From Acidovorax benzenivorans (GTDB lineage Bacteria > Pseudomonadota > Gammaproteobacteria > Burkholderiales > Burkholderiaceae_C), in assembly GCF_028680575.1 (NCBI RefSeq), contig NZ_JAPCKI010000004.1, positions 403,450 to 467,449 of the forward strand: a DNA stretch of 64,000 nt, written 5' to 3'. Under the pieces are notes generated by a model that did no database searches, was not told the DNA's origin, and saw nothing but the letters and a program-made list of their open reading frames with translations. Of this stretch, positions 24,607 to 37,492 are shown piece after piece. Made by a program: the position numbers and the translations under genes. Position 1 is the stretch's first letter. Each line of letters begins with the position of its first letter.

Positions 24607-27126
24607 TCAGCGATTTTTAGAGGACTTGGAACCCGAAGACGGGGCCAGGGGTGCTGACTTGGACAGCGACGCCATCCTGGAGCTTGAGCCCGAACGGCCA
24701 TCGGACGATTTGCGCTCCGCTCCGCCCGTTTCTGCCGAGCCCGACGCGCGCGCCAGGGGCTTGGCGGGCTTGGGCGGCTGGGCGGGTACCACCCGCAGCA
24801 AGCCTTCGGCCGCCAGCTTGTCGCGCATCCGGCGGGTCATGGACTGGGTGCTGGCGTCAGGCGCAGTGAACAAGAACAGGGTGCCATGCGGGCTGGCCCA
24901 GGTGAGCTGGGTGCGCACCACCCGGCCGTTGGTTACCAGCTCCACCCACGCCCCAATGACAAAGTCGGCGTAGGGGTCTGGGGCATCCAGCGGGGCTTGG
25001 GCACTGTCCTGCGGTGCAGAGGGCGACGCCTCGGAGGGATCAGGCAGTTCTGTCGCGTCCGCCGCCACTTCGGGCTCTGCCGCTGGGGCGAGCGCTGGTT
25101 TTTCAAACGCCGCCTGGTGCAACGCCACCAGCCGCTGCAAGAACGCACTGGTCTGCACAGCAGGGTAATTGATGGTCTTGAGGCCCTTGCGCAGCTTGGC
25201 CAGCAAGCCAGGAATGGCCTCGTTGAGCCGATCAGTCTCCTGGCGTGTGAGGTCGGGCTGCGCAGTCCACAGCAGCACAGGAACCAACGCCAGAAAACCG
25301 CTTGGGTCATCGTCCTGGCTGTCATCGCTGCGCATCACCTGCGCCAGCGCTACCACGTCGGCCCAGGGGCCCGCCGCAAAATCCAGTACGTCCGCTGGCA
25401 CCCGCTCCACATCGGGCAGCTTGCGGATGTCGGCGGCAATCTTTTCGGCCAGCAGCTCGCGCCGCTCGGCCTGCAATTTGGCTTTCTGCTCAGCCTCTTG
25501 CTGGGCCTTGATTTTCTGCTCCTGGGTGTCCCACGCAGACTGCAGCGCCTTGAGCACAGTGTCGAACGGCCCCGCGTCCTTGACCTCGTGGGCAGACAAG
25601 TGGCCCACCGCCTCGGTCACCAGTCGCATGAAACGGCTGAAGCCAGGCTCGGTCTCGACGGTGAATGCCAGGCTGCGCTGCGTGAGCTCGTCAAGCAGGC
25701 GGCGCGCAGGATGACTGCTGTCGGTAAAAAACCGGCCATCGTGGTGCACCAGCTGCTTGATCGCAGGCTCCAGGCTCTTGACGGCCTGCTGCACCGGGGG
25801 CAGCAAGCGGGTGTCCTGGGCGATGTTGGCCATCATGCGTCCCACCACTTCCACCGCCATGGCGGTGGACTGGGTAGCGGCCTCCATGGGCATGGCCGCA
25901 TAGACCACCGGTGCCACGCCAGGCCCACGCCAACCCGCCATAGGCACAGACACAGGCAACGAACCCGACTGACTGACCGTGCCTCCGCTGGCCAGCCGCC
26001 CCACCAGACGCTCCAGCTGGGCCATGTCTTCAATGGCTTCGGCCGTCGCACCCGAAGGATAGTAGCCCCCTGCCAGCGACGACTGAGCACTGGCAGAGCC
26101 CGCGCGGGGATCCACCCAGCCCGGCTGACCCACGCCGCCGGGCATGACCACCGCCTGCGCTGGCACAGCGCCATAAACAGGAGGGGCAAACGGATCGCCG
26201 CCCGCCAGCATCTGGCGCAGGATACCCACCGTGAGCAACGCCTCTTCGGCGGCATCCACCGGCACCATGGCGCCCTGCTGGGAGTCGCCGCTCCAGCCGG
26301 TGCCAGGGCCCATGCCACGCCCATAGCCCGTGTTGCCATAGTCGCCCATGGGCGCGTTCATCGACGGGCCATAGCCCGAATAACCGCCGCCATACCCCGT
26401 GCCCGGGCCGCCATAGCCGGACCCACCGTAACCGGTGCCCGGGCCTGCGCCGCGACCGCCACCCGAAGGCGTGCCCAGCACGGCATAGCCCACAGGCTGC
26501 ACACCGTGCTCGCGCAGGCTCTGGGCGGTTTTTTTGTATTCTTCGGCCAGCAGCTTGCCTAGCAAGTCGCGCATGTGCTGCATCCACAGCTGTCGGACTT
26601 CGGCCGATACGCCGGTTTCGCCCACCACCTGCTGCAACGCACGGATGTAGCTCTCGGGCCGCAACGGGTTGCGCTCAGGTTGCACGCTGCGCAAACCCTG
26701 CGCAGCGCTCACCAGGGTGTTGAGTTCGGCCAGCACAGCGTCGGTGGCATGCAGCGCAGACTGCTGCGCCTTGGACAGCTCCACCTGCGCCTGCATTTCG
26801 CTTTCATCCATGAGCGAAAGCTCGCCAAAGTCCATGCCGGTGTCGTCGGCCGAGTTGCGCCCCTTGGCCAAGGCGGGGCCTTCAGCAAAGATCTCCAGCA
26901 GGGCCATGGGGTAGCCCTTGACCAGCGCTGCCTCGTGCTCATTGAGCAGGCGCAGCGCATCGCTGAGCAAATTGCGCTGCTGGATGTTGCGGCTAGCCGA
27001 CTCCTCGCTGGTCAAGGCCCCTTGGGTAACCTTGACGAGCTGCCCCATCAGGGCCTCGCCCCCGCGAACGGCGTTGACAACGCAGGCGCGGAAAACGACT
27101 CTCAGACGCGATGCGGGCAAGGACAT
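24607..27126 (-). CDS. DUF1631 family protein with Gly/Tyr-rich low-complexity insert (839 aa)
   Basis: The protein matches the DUF1631 pattern: N-terminal helical region (MALLEIFAEGPALA, LSLMDESEMQAQVEL), long middle helices and a C-terminal beta domain (GAWVELVTNGRVVRTQLTWA) resembling a PilZ-like barrel that in this family may bind c-di-GMP. Between about residues 220 and 280 is a tract of GYGG/GTGYGG repeats. Function is unproven. I chose ATG 27126; a TTG 24 bases upstream is possible. It lies 60 bases downstream of ettA on the same strand. Confidence 0.75.
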   Translation of the reverse strand: MSLPASRLRVVFRACVVNAVRGGEALMGQLVKVTQGALTSEESASRNIQQRNLLSDALRLLNEHEAALVKGYPMALLEIFAEGPALAKGRNSADDTGMDFGELSLMDESEMQAQVELSKAQQSALHATDAVLAELNTLVSAAQGLRSVQPERNPLRPESYIRALQQVVGETGVSAEVRQLWMQHMRDLLGKLLAEEYKKTAQSLREHGVQPVGYAVLGTPSGGGRGAGPGTGYGGSGYGGPGTGYGGGYSGYGPSMNAPMGDYGNTGYGRGMGPGTGWSGDSQQGAMVPVDAAEEALLTVGILRQMLAGGDPFAPPVYGAVPAQAVVMPGGVGQPGWVDPRAGSASAQSSLAGGYYPSGATAEAIEDMAQLERLVGRLASGGTVSQSGSLPVSVPMAGWRGPGVAPVVYAAMPMEAATQSTAMAVEVVGRMMANIAQDTRLLPPVQQAVKSLEPAIKQLVHHDGRFFTDSSHPARRLLDELTQRSLAFTVETEPGFSRFMRLVTEAVGHLSAHEVKDAGPFDTVLKALQSAWDTQEQKIKAQQEAEQKAKLQAERRELLAEKIAADIRKLPDVERVPADVLDFAAGPWADVVALAQVMRSDDSQDDDPSGFLALVPVLLWTAQPDLTRQETDRLNEAIPGLLAKLRKGLKTINYPAVQTSAFLQRLVALHQAAFEKPALAPAAEPEVAADATELPDPSEASPSAPQDSAQAPLDAPDPYADFVIGAWVELVTNGRVVRTQLTWASPHGTLFLFTAPDASTQSMTRRMRDKLAAEGLLRVVPAQPPKPAKPLARASGSAETGGAERKSSDGRSGSSSRMASLSKSAPLAPSSGSKSSKNR

Positions 27127-27186
27127 GGTGGGGAAAGAGGAATCGGGCAAGAGGTTTCCAGATGCAATCCTACTTGACCTCGGCCC

Positions 27187-28848
<1,662 letters not shown>

Positions 28849-29091
28849 TGAGTGTCAAACCTGCAAAAATGAGCAGAAATTCTGCGTGCAAACCGAGATT
28901 ATCGGGCCATGCGACAATACCCCCCGTTGTGGGCTCCAGTTGCCCGCCACATCAGCACACTGCTGGGGACGAAGGAAGCATCAACTTCCGGGCTCCCAAT
29001 CCTGAACCTCATCAGCCTGAGACTGGCTCAGCAACCTCCCGGTTGCACGACAGGCGGATACCCAGCGCCCCGGACGGGCGCATCCAACGAC

Positions 29092-30885
<1,794 letters not shown>

Positions 30886-31550
30886 CACGCACAAATCGCC
30901 CCCTGCCAACACAACGGACGCAGCGGGCGCCAGCATCCATGTGCTGCACGCCAAGGGGCGGCGAGCACCCGCGTTGAACCATCCCCGCTTGCAACTGCAC
31001 GCGGTGGATTTTGCGGCGATGCCCGCTTTGCCGCGGGTGGATGATGTCTACATCACCCTTGGCACCACCATGGCAGCAGCCGGCAGCCAAAGCGCTTTCC
31101 GCGCGGTGGACTACGACGCCGTGATGGCTACGGCCCGCGCGGCACGCGCAGCGGGCGCCACCCGCTGCGGTGTGGTGACCGCCATGGGGGCCAACGCGCA
31201 GTCGCGCATTTTTTACAACCGCATCAAAGGCGAGGTAGAGCGCGACCTGCAGCAGCTGGGTTTTGAGACGCTGGTCATCGCGCGCCCTTCCCTGCTGATG
31301 GGCGAACGCCGGGCGCTGCAGCAGGCCCACCGGCCCGCAGAGTCCCTGTCGCTCAAGCTCTTTCAGTGGTTGAACCCGATCCTGCCCGCCAACTACCGTG
31401 CCCGTCCAGGGGCGGAAGTAGCCCGTGCGCTGGTCCATGCCGTACAGTCGGGCCGACCCGGGCTGCAAGTGCTGTCCGGCCGCGCGCTGCAGGCCGGTTG
31501 ATACGGGGCTGCAGCCCCTTTCGAGACCTTGCCGACGCTGCCCGCCCTTC

Positions 31551-32639
31551 ATGCGCCCCAACGAACTCCCCCAGCCGCTGGACACCCTGATGGTGGCCAC
31601 CTGCAATGTGCTCAATCTGGCCAACCCGGGACGGCTGTTCTACGAGAACCAGGACCCTTACAGCCAGACCGAGTTTGAACGCAAGATCACCTGGCTGGGC
31701 GAGCGCTTTCGGACACTGAACGCCGATGTGCTGGCAGTGCAGGAGGTCTGGGACGATGCGGCCTTCAAAGGGGCACTGGGTCGGGGTGGCTTGCGCTACG
31801 ACTTTGTCGCCGTGCCTGGGGCCGAGAACAACGACACCCAACAGGGCGCGCAAGGCACGCCCCGTGTGGGCCTGGCCACGCGGCTCAAGGTCGAGGCATT
31901 GGAATCCTTTGCCGACTTCCCCCTGGGTTTTCAGGTGGACGTGCCGGGCTTGGGCCTTCACACGCACTTCGAGCGCCCACCCCTCGTAGCCACGTTGAGG
32001 ATGAAGCATGGTCAAGCCATCAACGTCCTCACTGCCCACCTGAAATCCAAGCGTCCCAAGTTTCTGCAGGATGCGCTGGGCCGCCCCACCGAGGACCGCG
32101 ACGACCGCAAAGTGGTGGCACTGGCGTCGCTGCGCTCGCTGATCATGCGCGGCGCTGAGGCCATGGCACTGCGGTGTCTGGTGATCGACCTGCTGCACCG
32201 CACCAGCGTGCCCCTGGTGGTGCTGGGCGACTTCAACGACACCCCCGACAGCGTCACCACGCAGCTGATCTGCGCCACCACCGAGATTGCCTACGACCGG
32301 TCAGCCCGTGATGTGGCCCTGTTCAATGCCTATGACCTGCAGGGTGAGGCCGCCCTGAAAAAGGACGTGGCCTACTCGCACATCCACCAGGGCGCGCCCT
32401 ATGTACTGGACCAGATCCTGGTCAGCGAAGAGTTCCTGCCCAGTGGCCGCAACAGCGTGGGCGATGTGCGCCGGGTGGATTATTTCAACGACCACTTGCA
32501 TGAGGGACGGGACCGCACGCGCTCGGACCACGGGTTTGTGCGCGCCCTACTGCGCCTGAAACTGCCCAGTTCGCCTCCGGCCCAGACCGTGTCGCCACCG
32601 TCCACCGCAGCCATCGCACCCAGCGACATCCCTCGCTGA
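31551..32639 (+). CDS. Endonuclease/exonuclease/phosphatase family protein (362 aa)
   Basis: The protein shows the metal-dependent EEP fold: TLMVATCNVLNLANP (Asn), DVLAVQEVWD (Glu), INVLTAHLKS (His), VPLVVLGDFNDTPDS (Asp/Asn) and RTRSDHGFV (Asp-His) in the usual order. Members hydrolyse DNA, RNA, inositol phosphates or sphingomyelin; the substrate cannot be chosen here. No signal peptide is seen. ATG 31551 gives the normal start. It follows the NAD(P)-binding gene by 50 bases on the same strand. Confidence 0.85.
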   Translation: MRPNELPQPLDTLMVATCNVLNLANPGRLFYENQDPYSQTEFERKITWLGERFRTLNADVLAVQEVWDDAAFKGALGRGGLRYDFVAVPGAENNDTQQGAQGTPRVGLATRLKVEALESFADFPLGFQVDVPGLGLHTHFERPPLVATLRMKHGQAINVLTAHLKSKRPKFLQDALGRPTEDRDDRKVVALASLRSLIMRGAEAMALRCLVIDLLHRTSVPLVVLGDFNDTPDSVTTQLICATTEIAYDRSARDVALFNAYDLQGEAALKKDVAYSHIHQGAPYVLDQILVSEEFLPSGRNSVGDVRRVDYFNDHLHEGRDRTRSDHGFVRALLRLKLPSSPPAQTVSPPSTAAIAPSDIPR

Positions 32640-32777
32640 TCACGGTGCCAGCCCACGGCGCCACGTGTTTGCAACGGGATGTACGCTGACAAGGAGAGGC
32701 GGGTGCGCGCAGGTAACATCCACGCACAAAGCGCCCCACTCGCCCCACGCCAGGGGCACTCCTTGGCAGCCCACACC

Positions 32778-34652
32778 ATGACCCAGCACAATTTCCAGCG
32801 CCGCAGCGCAGATGCCGCCCAGCTTTCTCGTCCTGTACTACAGATAACGCGCTGGGCCGCCCCGGCCACGCTGGCAGCGCTGCTGCTGACAGCCTGCGGC
32901 AGCACACCGCTGCCCCCTTGGCCATCCAATCCTACAGCCCAGCAGCGCAGCGCCCCCGCGCCGCTGCCGCGCGTACAACAAGGTACGGTGGTGCCCGCAC
33001 CGCTGGGACAGCAGACGCCGTCGCAGCTGCCGCCACAACGGGCCGCCGTGGTGGCCAGTCCCCTCCCTCCGTCCGCACCGCTCTTGGTTCGCGACGAAGC
33101 GCCCATGGCTCCGCCCTATGGCGATGTGGTGGCCGCGCGGTTCCCCAACCCCTCTTTGGTCTACAGCACACCCGGCCTGGGTGCCGACCGCAGGGCCTTC
33201 ACCACCAATGTCGAGCTGGGCCAATGGCTGCGCGGACTGAGCGACGGCGTGCCCCGCGGCGGCACACGCACCCAGTTGCTGCAGATCGGCACCGCGCAAA
33301 GCGGCGAGCCCATCCAGGGCCTGCTGCTCACCCGTGCCGCAGGCACAGACCCAGCCAGCCTGGACAAGAGTGGGCGCCCGACGGTCGTGCTGATCGGGCA
33401 ACAGCATGGCAACGAGCCCGCAGGCAGCGAGGCACTGCTGGTCATCAGCCGCGAACTGACCCAAGGCCTGCTCGAACCCCTTCTGGACCGCATCAACGTG
33501 GTGGTGGTGCCCCGTGCCAACCCCGATGGCGCAGAGGTAGGCACCCGTGTCACAGCCAACGGCGTGGACATGAACCGCGACCACCTGCTGCTCAACACCC
33601 CCGAGGCCCGTGCCCTGGCGCAGGTCATCAACGACTACCGCCCCGTCCTCGTCGTGGACGCCCATGAATACACCGTGGTGGGCCGATACCTGCAGAAGTT
33701 CAATGCCATCCAACGCTACGACGCCCTGCTGCAATACACCACCACCGCCAACTACCCGGAGTTCCTCACCAAGGCCTCACAAGAATGGTTCCACCAGCCC
33801 ATGGTGGCCGCCCTCAAGGCCCAGGGTCTGACGAGTGACTGGTACTACACCACCTCCACCAACCTGCAGGACAAGCGCATCTCCATGGGCGGCACGCAGC
33901 CCGACACGGGGCGCAACGTGCATGGCCTCAAGAACACCGTCAGCCTGCTGATCGAGACGCGGGGCGTTGGCATTGGCCGCATGCACATCCAGCGCCGCGT
34001 GCATGCGCAGGTCACGGCCATCACCAGCGCCCTGCGCACCACCGCCGAGCGGGCGGCCAACCTGGAGCAGGTCCGCTCGTTCGTGGCCCGTGACGTGAGT
34101 GCCCTGGCCTGCCGCGACCAGGTGGTGATCGAAGCCGAGGCCACCCCCACCCAGCGAGATCTGGATTTTCTGGACCCCGAGACCGGCGCTGACCGCAGCA
34201 TTCGCGTGGACTGGAACTCATCGCTGACGCTGCGCAACACCAAGGTACGTGCGCGGCCCTGCGGCTATTGGCTGTCGGCAGACGCCAGCAGTGCAGTGGA
34301 ACGCCTGCGCCAGTTGGGCATCCAGGTCATGCGGGTGGCAGAGCCCGGCTCTGTCCTGGCCGAGAGCTACCGCGAAACCGCGCGCGAAACCGGCAACCGC
34401 CAGGACGTGATCGGCACCATTGCTGGCAGTGGCGACATCGTACGCGTGCAGGTGTCGGCCGTGCGCAGCGCCATCGACGCACCCGTCGGCAGTTTTTATG
34501 TGCCCCTGAACCAGCCGCGTGCCAACCTGGCCGTGGCCGCGCTGGAGCCCGACACTCAGAACAGCTATTTTGCCAACCACCTGATCCAGGAACTGGGCCA
34601 GAGCGCACGCGTGATGGCCGTGCCGTCACTGGTGTTTGAAGAAACGGATTGA
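32778..34652 (+). CDS. M14-family zinc carboxypeptidase, lipoprotein (624 aa)
   Basis: The protein has a signal peptide with lipobox (AALLLTACGST), a Pro-rich linker, and an M14 peptidase domain with zinc ligands in QQHGNEPAGSE (HxxE) and VVDAHEYT (His), plus the catalytic Glu in LLIETRGVG. M14 enzymes remove C-terminal residues or trim peptidoglycan peptides. Lipidation puts it in the envelope. The C-terminal part (from about residue 450) is beta-rich and of unknown role. ATG 32778 is chosen over 32679 because it precedes the signal peptide more directly. Confidence 0.82.
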   Translation: MTQHNFQRRSADAAQLSRPVLQITRWAAPATLAALLLTACGSTPLPPWPSNPTAQQRSAPAPLPRVQQGTVVPAPLGQQTPSQLPPQRAAVVASPLPPSAPLLVRDEAPMAPPYGDVVAARFPNPSLVYSTPGLGADRRAFTTNVELGQWLRGLSDGVPRGGTRTQLLQIGTAQSGEPIQGLLLTRAAGTDPASLDKSGRPTVVLIGQQHGNEPAGSEALLVISRELTQGLLEPLLDRINVVVVPRANPDGAEVGTRVTANGVDMNRDHLLLNTPEARALAQVINDYRPVLVVDAHEYTVVGRYLQKFNAIQRYDALLQYTTTANYPEFLTKASQEWFHQPMVAALKAQGLTSDWYYTTSTNLQDKRISMGGTQPDTGRNVHGLKNTVSLLIETRGVGIGRMHIQRRVHAQVTAITSALRTTAERAANLEQVRSFVARDVSALACRDQVVIEAEATPTQRDLDFLDPETGADRSIRVDWNSSLTLRNTKVRARPCGYWLSADASSAVERLRQLGIQVMRVAEPGSVLAESYRETARETGNRQDVIGTIAGSGDIVRVQVSAVRSAIDAPVGSFYVPLNQPRANLAVAALEPDTQNSYFANHLIQELGQSARVMAVPSLVFEETD

Positions 34653-34664
34653 CCAAAGCCTTAC

Positions 34665-34700
34665 GGCAAACCCCTGCATGGCACGGGGGTGGGGCTTGCC
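34665..34700 (+). terminator. Possible hairpin terminator after the M14 peptidase gene
   Basis: GGCAAACCCC and GGGGCTTGCC form a stem with one mismatch, twelve bases after the stop codon, but no T-run follows. Confidence 0.35.
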
Positions 34701-34740
34701 CCCCCTAATGGGCCAGGTGAGACACCACGTGTGTACGCCA

Positions 34741-34802
34741 CCCAGAATGGGCAACGCGCTAGCAACTGCGGACGCCAGATTGCTATCAATTAGATAGCTA
34801 TT
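34741..34802 (-). repeat. Dispersed AGCTGC-GCGCTT repeat family, diverged intergenic copy
   Basis: On the minus strand: TAGCTATCTAATTGATAGCA, then later TTGCTAGCGCGTTGCCC. It lies between the M14 gene end and the ybaL-like gene end (convergent genes). Confidence 0.6.
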
Positions 34803-34843
34803 CAGGCATATTCTTCTGGCGCAGCTGGCCGATTTCCTTCAAA

Positions 34844-36583
34844 TCATGCCACCCCATGCAGGGGTGCGGGCCGGGAGGCACGCGCCTGGCGATCCCTCGC
34901 GCGCTCCAGCACATGGCGTGACATCGCCTGGGCCAGGGCTTCTTCTGCCAGAAACACCACGGCATGGCTGCATTCCTGCACCAGCCGCTGGGCCTCATCC
35001 TCGTTGTGGCTACGCACCACGATGTCGATGCCTGGGTTCAGGGTTTGCGCTGTCTCGATCATCTGGCGGACCTGCAACGCGTCCGGGGTGGCAACCACCA
35101 GCATGGCGGCCCGCGCGATGTGGGCCTGGATCAGTACGGCAGGCTCCACAGCATCACCAAACACAGCGGCCACGCCATCGGCCCGCAAGGCTTCCACCAG
35201 TTCACGGTTCTGCTCCGCCACCACAAACGGAATATCGTTGGCCGTCAGCGTCGCCGCCACACGCCGCCCCACCCGGCCATACCCCACCAGCACCACCTGC
35301 CGCGCGAGGTAACGCGAATCCGTGCTCGTTGGCAGTTCGGCCAAAGGGTCATCACGCTGCTCCAGCCGCCGTGCAAGCGCCGACCTGGCACGCAGCCAGT
35401 CCTGCAACGGGGCGATGGCGCGGAACAACAACGGGTTGAGTGCCATGGAGAACAGAGCGCCCGCCAGCACCAGGCTGGCCCCCTCCGGCGGCAACAGCCC
35501 CAGCGAAGACCCCAGTGCGACCAAAATGAACGAGAACTCACCAATCTGCGCCAGGCTGGCCGAAACGGTGAGCGCCGTGTTGAGCGGATAGCGGAACGCC
35601 AGCACCAGGCCCGCAGCGGCCACCGTCTTGCCCAGCATGATGATGGCGACCACCGCCAGCACCTGCAGCGGGCGCTCCCACAAGACCGCAGGGTTGAAGA
35701 GCATGCCGACCGACACAAAAAACAGCACGGCAAAAGCATCGCGCAGAGGCAGCGACTCATGCGCAGCGCGGTGGCTGAACTCGGACTCGCGCATCACCAT
35801 GCCTGCAAAAAAAGCCCCGAGTGCAAACGACACTCCAAACAGCGCGGCCGATCCGAACGCAATACCCACCGCTGCGGCCACCACGCACAGCGTGAACAGC
35901 TCACGCGATCCCGTACGCGCCACCTGCCACAACAGCCAGGGAAACAGCCTGCGCCCAACCAGCAGCATCAGCGCCACAAATCCGCCCACCTGCAGCAAGG
36001 TCCAGCCCAGCGTACGCCACAGCTGCGCTGCGTCCAACGCAGCCCCAGCACCACCTCCCAGCCATCCCCCCAGCGGCGGCAACAGTACCAACACCAGCAC
36101 CATGGCCAGGTCCTCCACCACCAGCCAGCCAACGGCAATACGCCCGGTGTAGCTGTCCAAAATGCCCAATGACTCCAGCGCACGCAACAGCACCACCGTG
36201 CTGGCCACCGACAGCGCCAGGCCAAATACGAGGGCACCACCCACACCCCAGCCCCACCACATGGCCAACGCCATGCCCAGCGATGTCGCGACGATCATCT
36301 GCGCCACCGCACCAGGCACGGCAATCTTGCGCACCGCCAGCAGATCGCCCCATGAAAAATGCAGGCCCACGCCAAACATCAGCAACATCACGCCGATCTC
36401 CGCCAGTTGGCTGGCCAAAGCCGCATCTGCGACAAAGCCAGGCGTGAACGGGCCAATGGCCACCCCCGCCAGCAGATACCCCACCAACGCTGGCAACCGT
36501 AGACGGGCAGCCAGAAAGCCCAACACCAATGCCAGGCCCAAGGCAGCGGCAACGGTGTGGATCAGCGTAACGCTGTGTGGCAT
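34844..36583 (-). CDS. ybaL: CPA2-family cation:proton antiporter with TrkA-N domain (YbaL-like)
   Basis: The 579-aa protein has about 12 membrane helices of the Kef/CPA2 type (LPALVGYLLAGVAIGP, LGILDSYTGRIAVGWLVVED with the conserved ED, FGSAALFGVSFALGAFFAGM) and a C-terminal TrkA-N domain with the nucleotide loop VVLVGYGRVGRRVA. It exchanges K+ or Na+ for protons and is gated by NAD(H) binding. Start ATG 36583 has GGAG nine bases upstream; a TTG further up is less likely. The gene is single and converges on the M14 gene. Confidence 0.85.
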   Translation of the reverse strand: MPHSVTLIHTVAAALGLALVLGFLAARLRLPALVGYLLAGVAIGPFTPGFVADAALASQLAEIGVMLLMFGVGLHFSWGDLLAVRKIAVPGAVAQMIVATSLGMALAMWWGWGVGGALVFGLALSVASTVVLLRALESLGILDSYTGRIAVGWLVVEDLAMVLVLVLLPPLGGWLGGGAGAALDAAQLWRTLGWTLLQVGGFVALMLLVGRRLFPWLLWQVARTGSRELFTLCVVAAAVGIAFGSAALFGVSFALGAFFAGMVMRESEFSHRAAHESLPLRDAFAVLFFVSVGMLFNPAVLWERPLQVLAVVAIIMLGKTVAAAGLVLAFRYPLNTALTVSASLAQIGEFSFILVALGSSLGLLPPEGASLVLAGALFSMALNPLLFRAIAPLQDWLRARSALARRLEQRDDPLAELPTSTDSRYLARQVVLVGYGRVGRRVAATLTANDIPFVVAEQNRELVEALRADGVAAVFGDAVEPAVLIQAHIARAAMLVVATPDALQVRQMIETAQTLNPGIDIVVRSHNEDEAQRLVQECSHAVVFLAEEALAQAMSRHVLERARDRQARASRPAPLHGVA

Positions 36584-36777
36584 GGGCAGATACTCCAGTG
36601 AGGCTGCGGGCAACAAAGGGTGATGACGCGGTTATAACCGGATCGCCATTCCGGGCACAAAATCGACGCGGCGACCCTGCCAAGGGCGATGGTCAAGACG
36701 GGTATGATTGGCGCCCTGCATCACGCAGTTGCGGACACTCCGCAAGCTAGGCGACTCCACAGTCGCCCAACACCAAT

Positions 36778-36854
36778 CTGCCCGTAGCTCAACTGGATAG
36801 AGCAATAGCCTTCTAAGCTATAGGTCGGGGGTTCGAGTCCCTCCGGGCAGGCCA
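36778..36854 (+). tRNA. tRNA-Arg (anticodon TCT)
   Basis: The cloverleaf is complete: acceptor CTGCCCG/CGGGCAG, D arm GCTCAACTGGATAGAGC, anticodon loop CTTCTAA, T arm GGGTTCGAGTCCC and encoded CCA. A short hairpin GCCAGCC/GGCTGGC follows but has no T-run. Confidence 0.97.
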
Positions 36855-36984
36855 GCCGCATGGCTGGCAGCTTTCAGTCTCCGCATTCACACAAACCCAA
36901 CCATTCTCACGGGAGTGGAATAGCGCTGACAATGCGCGCTGGCATGGGTGGCGGGTGCCCCATGCACCAACTCACGCACAGTCA

Positions 36985-37188
36985 CTAACGGTTCGGCTGC
37001 GGTACAGCGGCGTAATTCATGGCAATGGCCTGCACCACGGCACCGATCAGTGCTGCATCCGCTGCACTTTGCGGTAGCACGTCACGCACGATCTGAACCG
37101 CGTATTGCAGTTGCTCCTTGGCCAAGGCCGCAGACATGGCGTTGCCGCGCTTTTCACTGGGCGACGCGTCGCGAATCACAAGGCTCAT
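36985..37188 (-). CDS. Small hypothetical protein (67 aa)
   Basis: ATG 37188 has GGGAG six bases upstream. The product (MSLVIRDASPSEKRGNAMSA...) has an amphipathic helical middle (KEQLQYAVQIVRDVLPQSAA) and no membrane segment. The open frame extends further but through tRNA-His sequence and a terminator, so the longer form is rejected. No family is recognised. It lies alone between two tRNA genes. Confidence 0.5.
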   Translation of the reverse strand: MSLVIRDASPSEKRGNAMSAALAKEQLQYAVQIVRDVLPQSAADAALIGAVVQAIAMNYAAVPQPNR

Positions 37189-37325
37189 CAGAAACTCCCG
37201 AAAGGTGGAGCGTGCAGTATGCGCCGTGCGGAGCGGTGATGCGCAGCAGGTGGAGCATTGATTGAGAAAGACCCCTTTGAGGCGCAATGCAGCACAAGGG
37301 CAAACGCAAGACAGCACGCCAAAGC

Positions 37326-37359
37326 AAAAAGCGCCGCAACATTTCTGTTGCGGCGCTTT
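37326..37359 (-). terminator. Terminator of tRNA-His
   Basis: A perfect stem GCGCCGCAAC/GTTGCGGCGC with a six-base loop is followed by a T-run on the minus strand, nine bases after the tRNA. Confidence 0.85.
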
Positions 37360-37367
37360 GCTATTTT

Positions 37368-37444
37368 TGGGGTGGCTGATGGGGCTCGAACCCACGACAA
37401 CAGGAATCACAATCCTGGACTCTACCAACTGAGCTACAGCCACC
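37368..37444 (-). tRNA. tRNA-His (anticodon GTG)
   Basis: Minus-strand cloverleaf with the extra 5' G typical of tRNA-His, acceptor GTGGCTG/CAGCCAC, anticodon loop ATTGTGATT, T arm GGGTTCGAGCCCC and encoded CCA. Confidence 0.97.
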
Positions 37445-37492
37445 GTAGCTTTGTATTATAGCCTGGGATTTTGCCCCCAGGCATCAAATCGC

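Noticed and set aside
28909..29091. N-terminal extension of RhlE by 61 codons
   Set aside because: The extension is not like any helicase N-terminus, and the family start [10 protein letters not shown] lies at 29092; treated as a leader.
36985..37443. Long leftward reading frame of 152 codons across tRNA-His
   Set aside because: Its first half translates tRNA-His and its terminator; only the last 67 codons have a ribosome site and protein-like composition.
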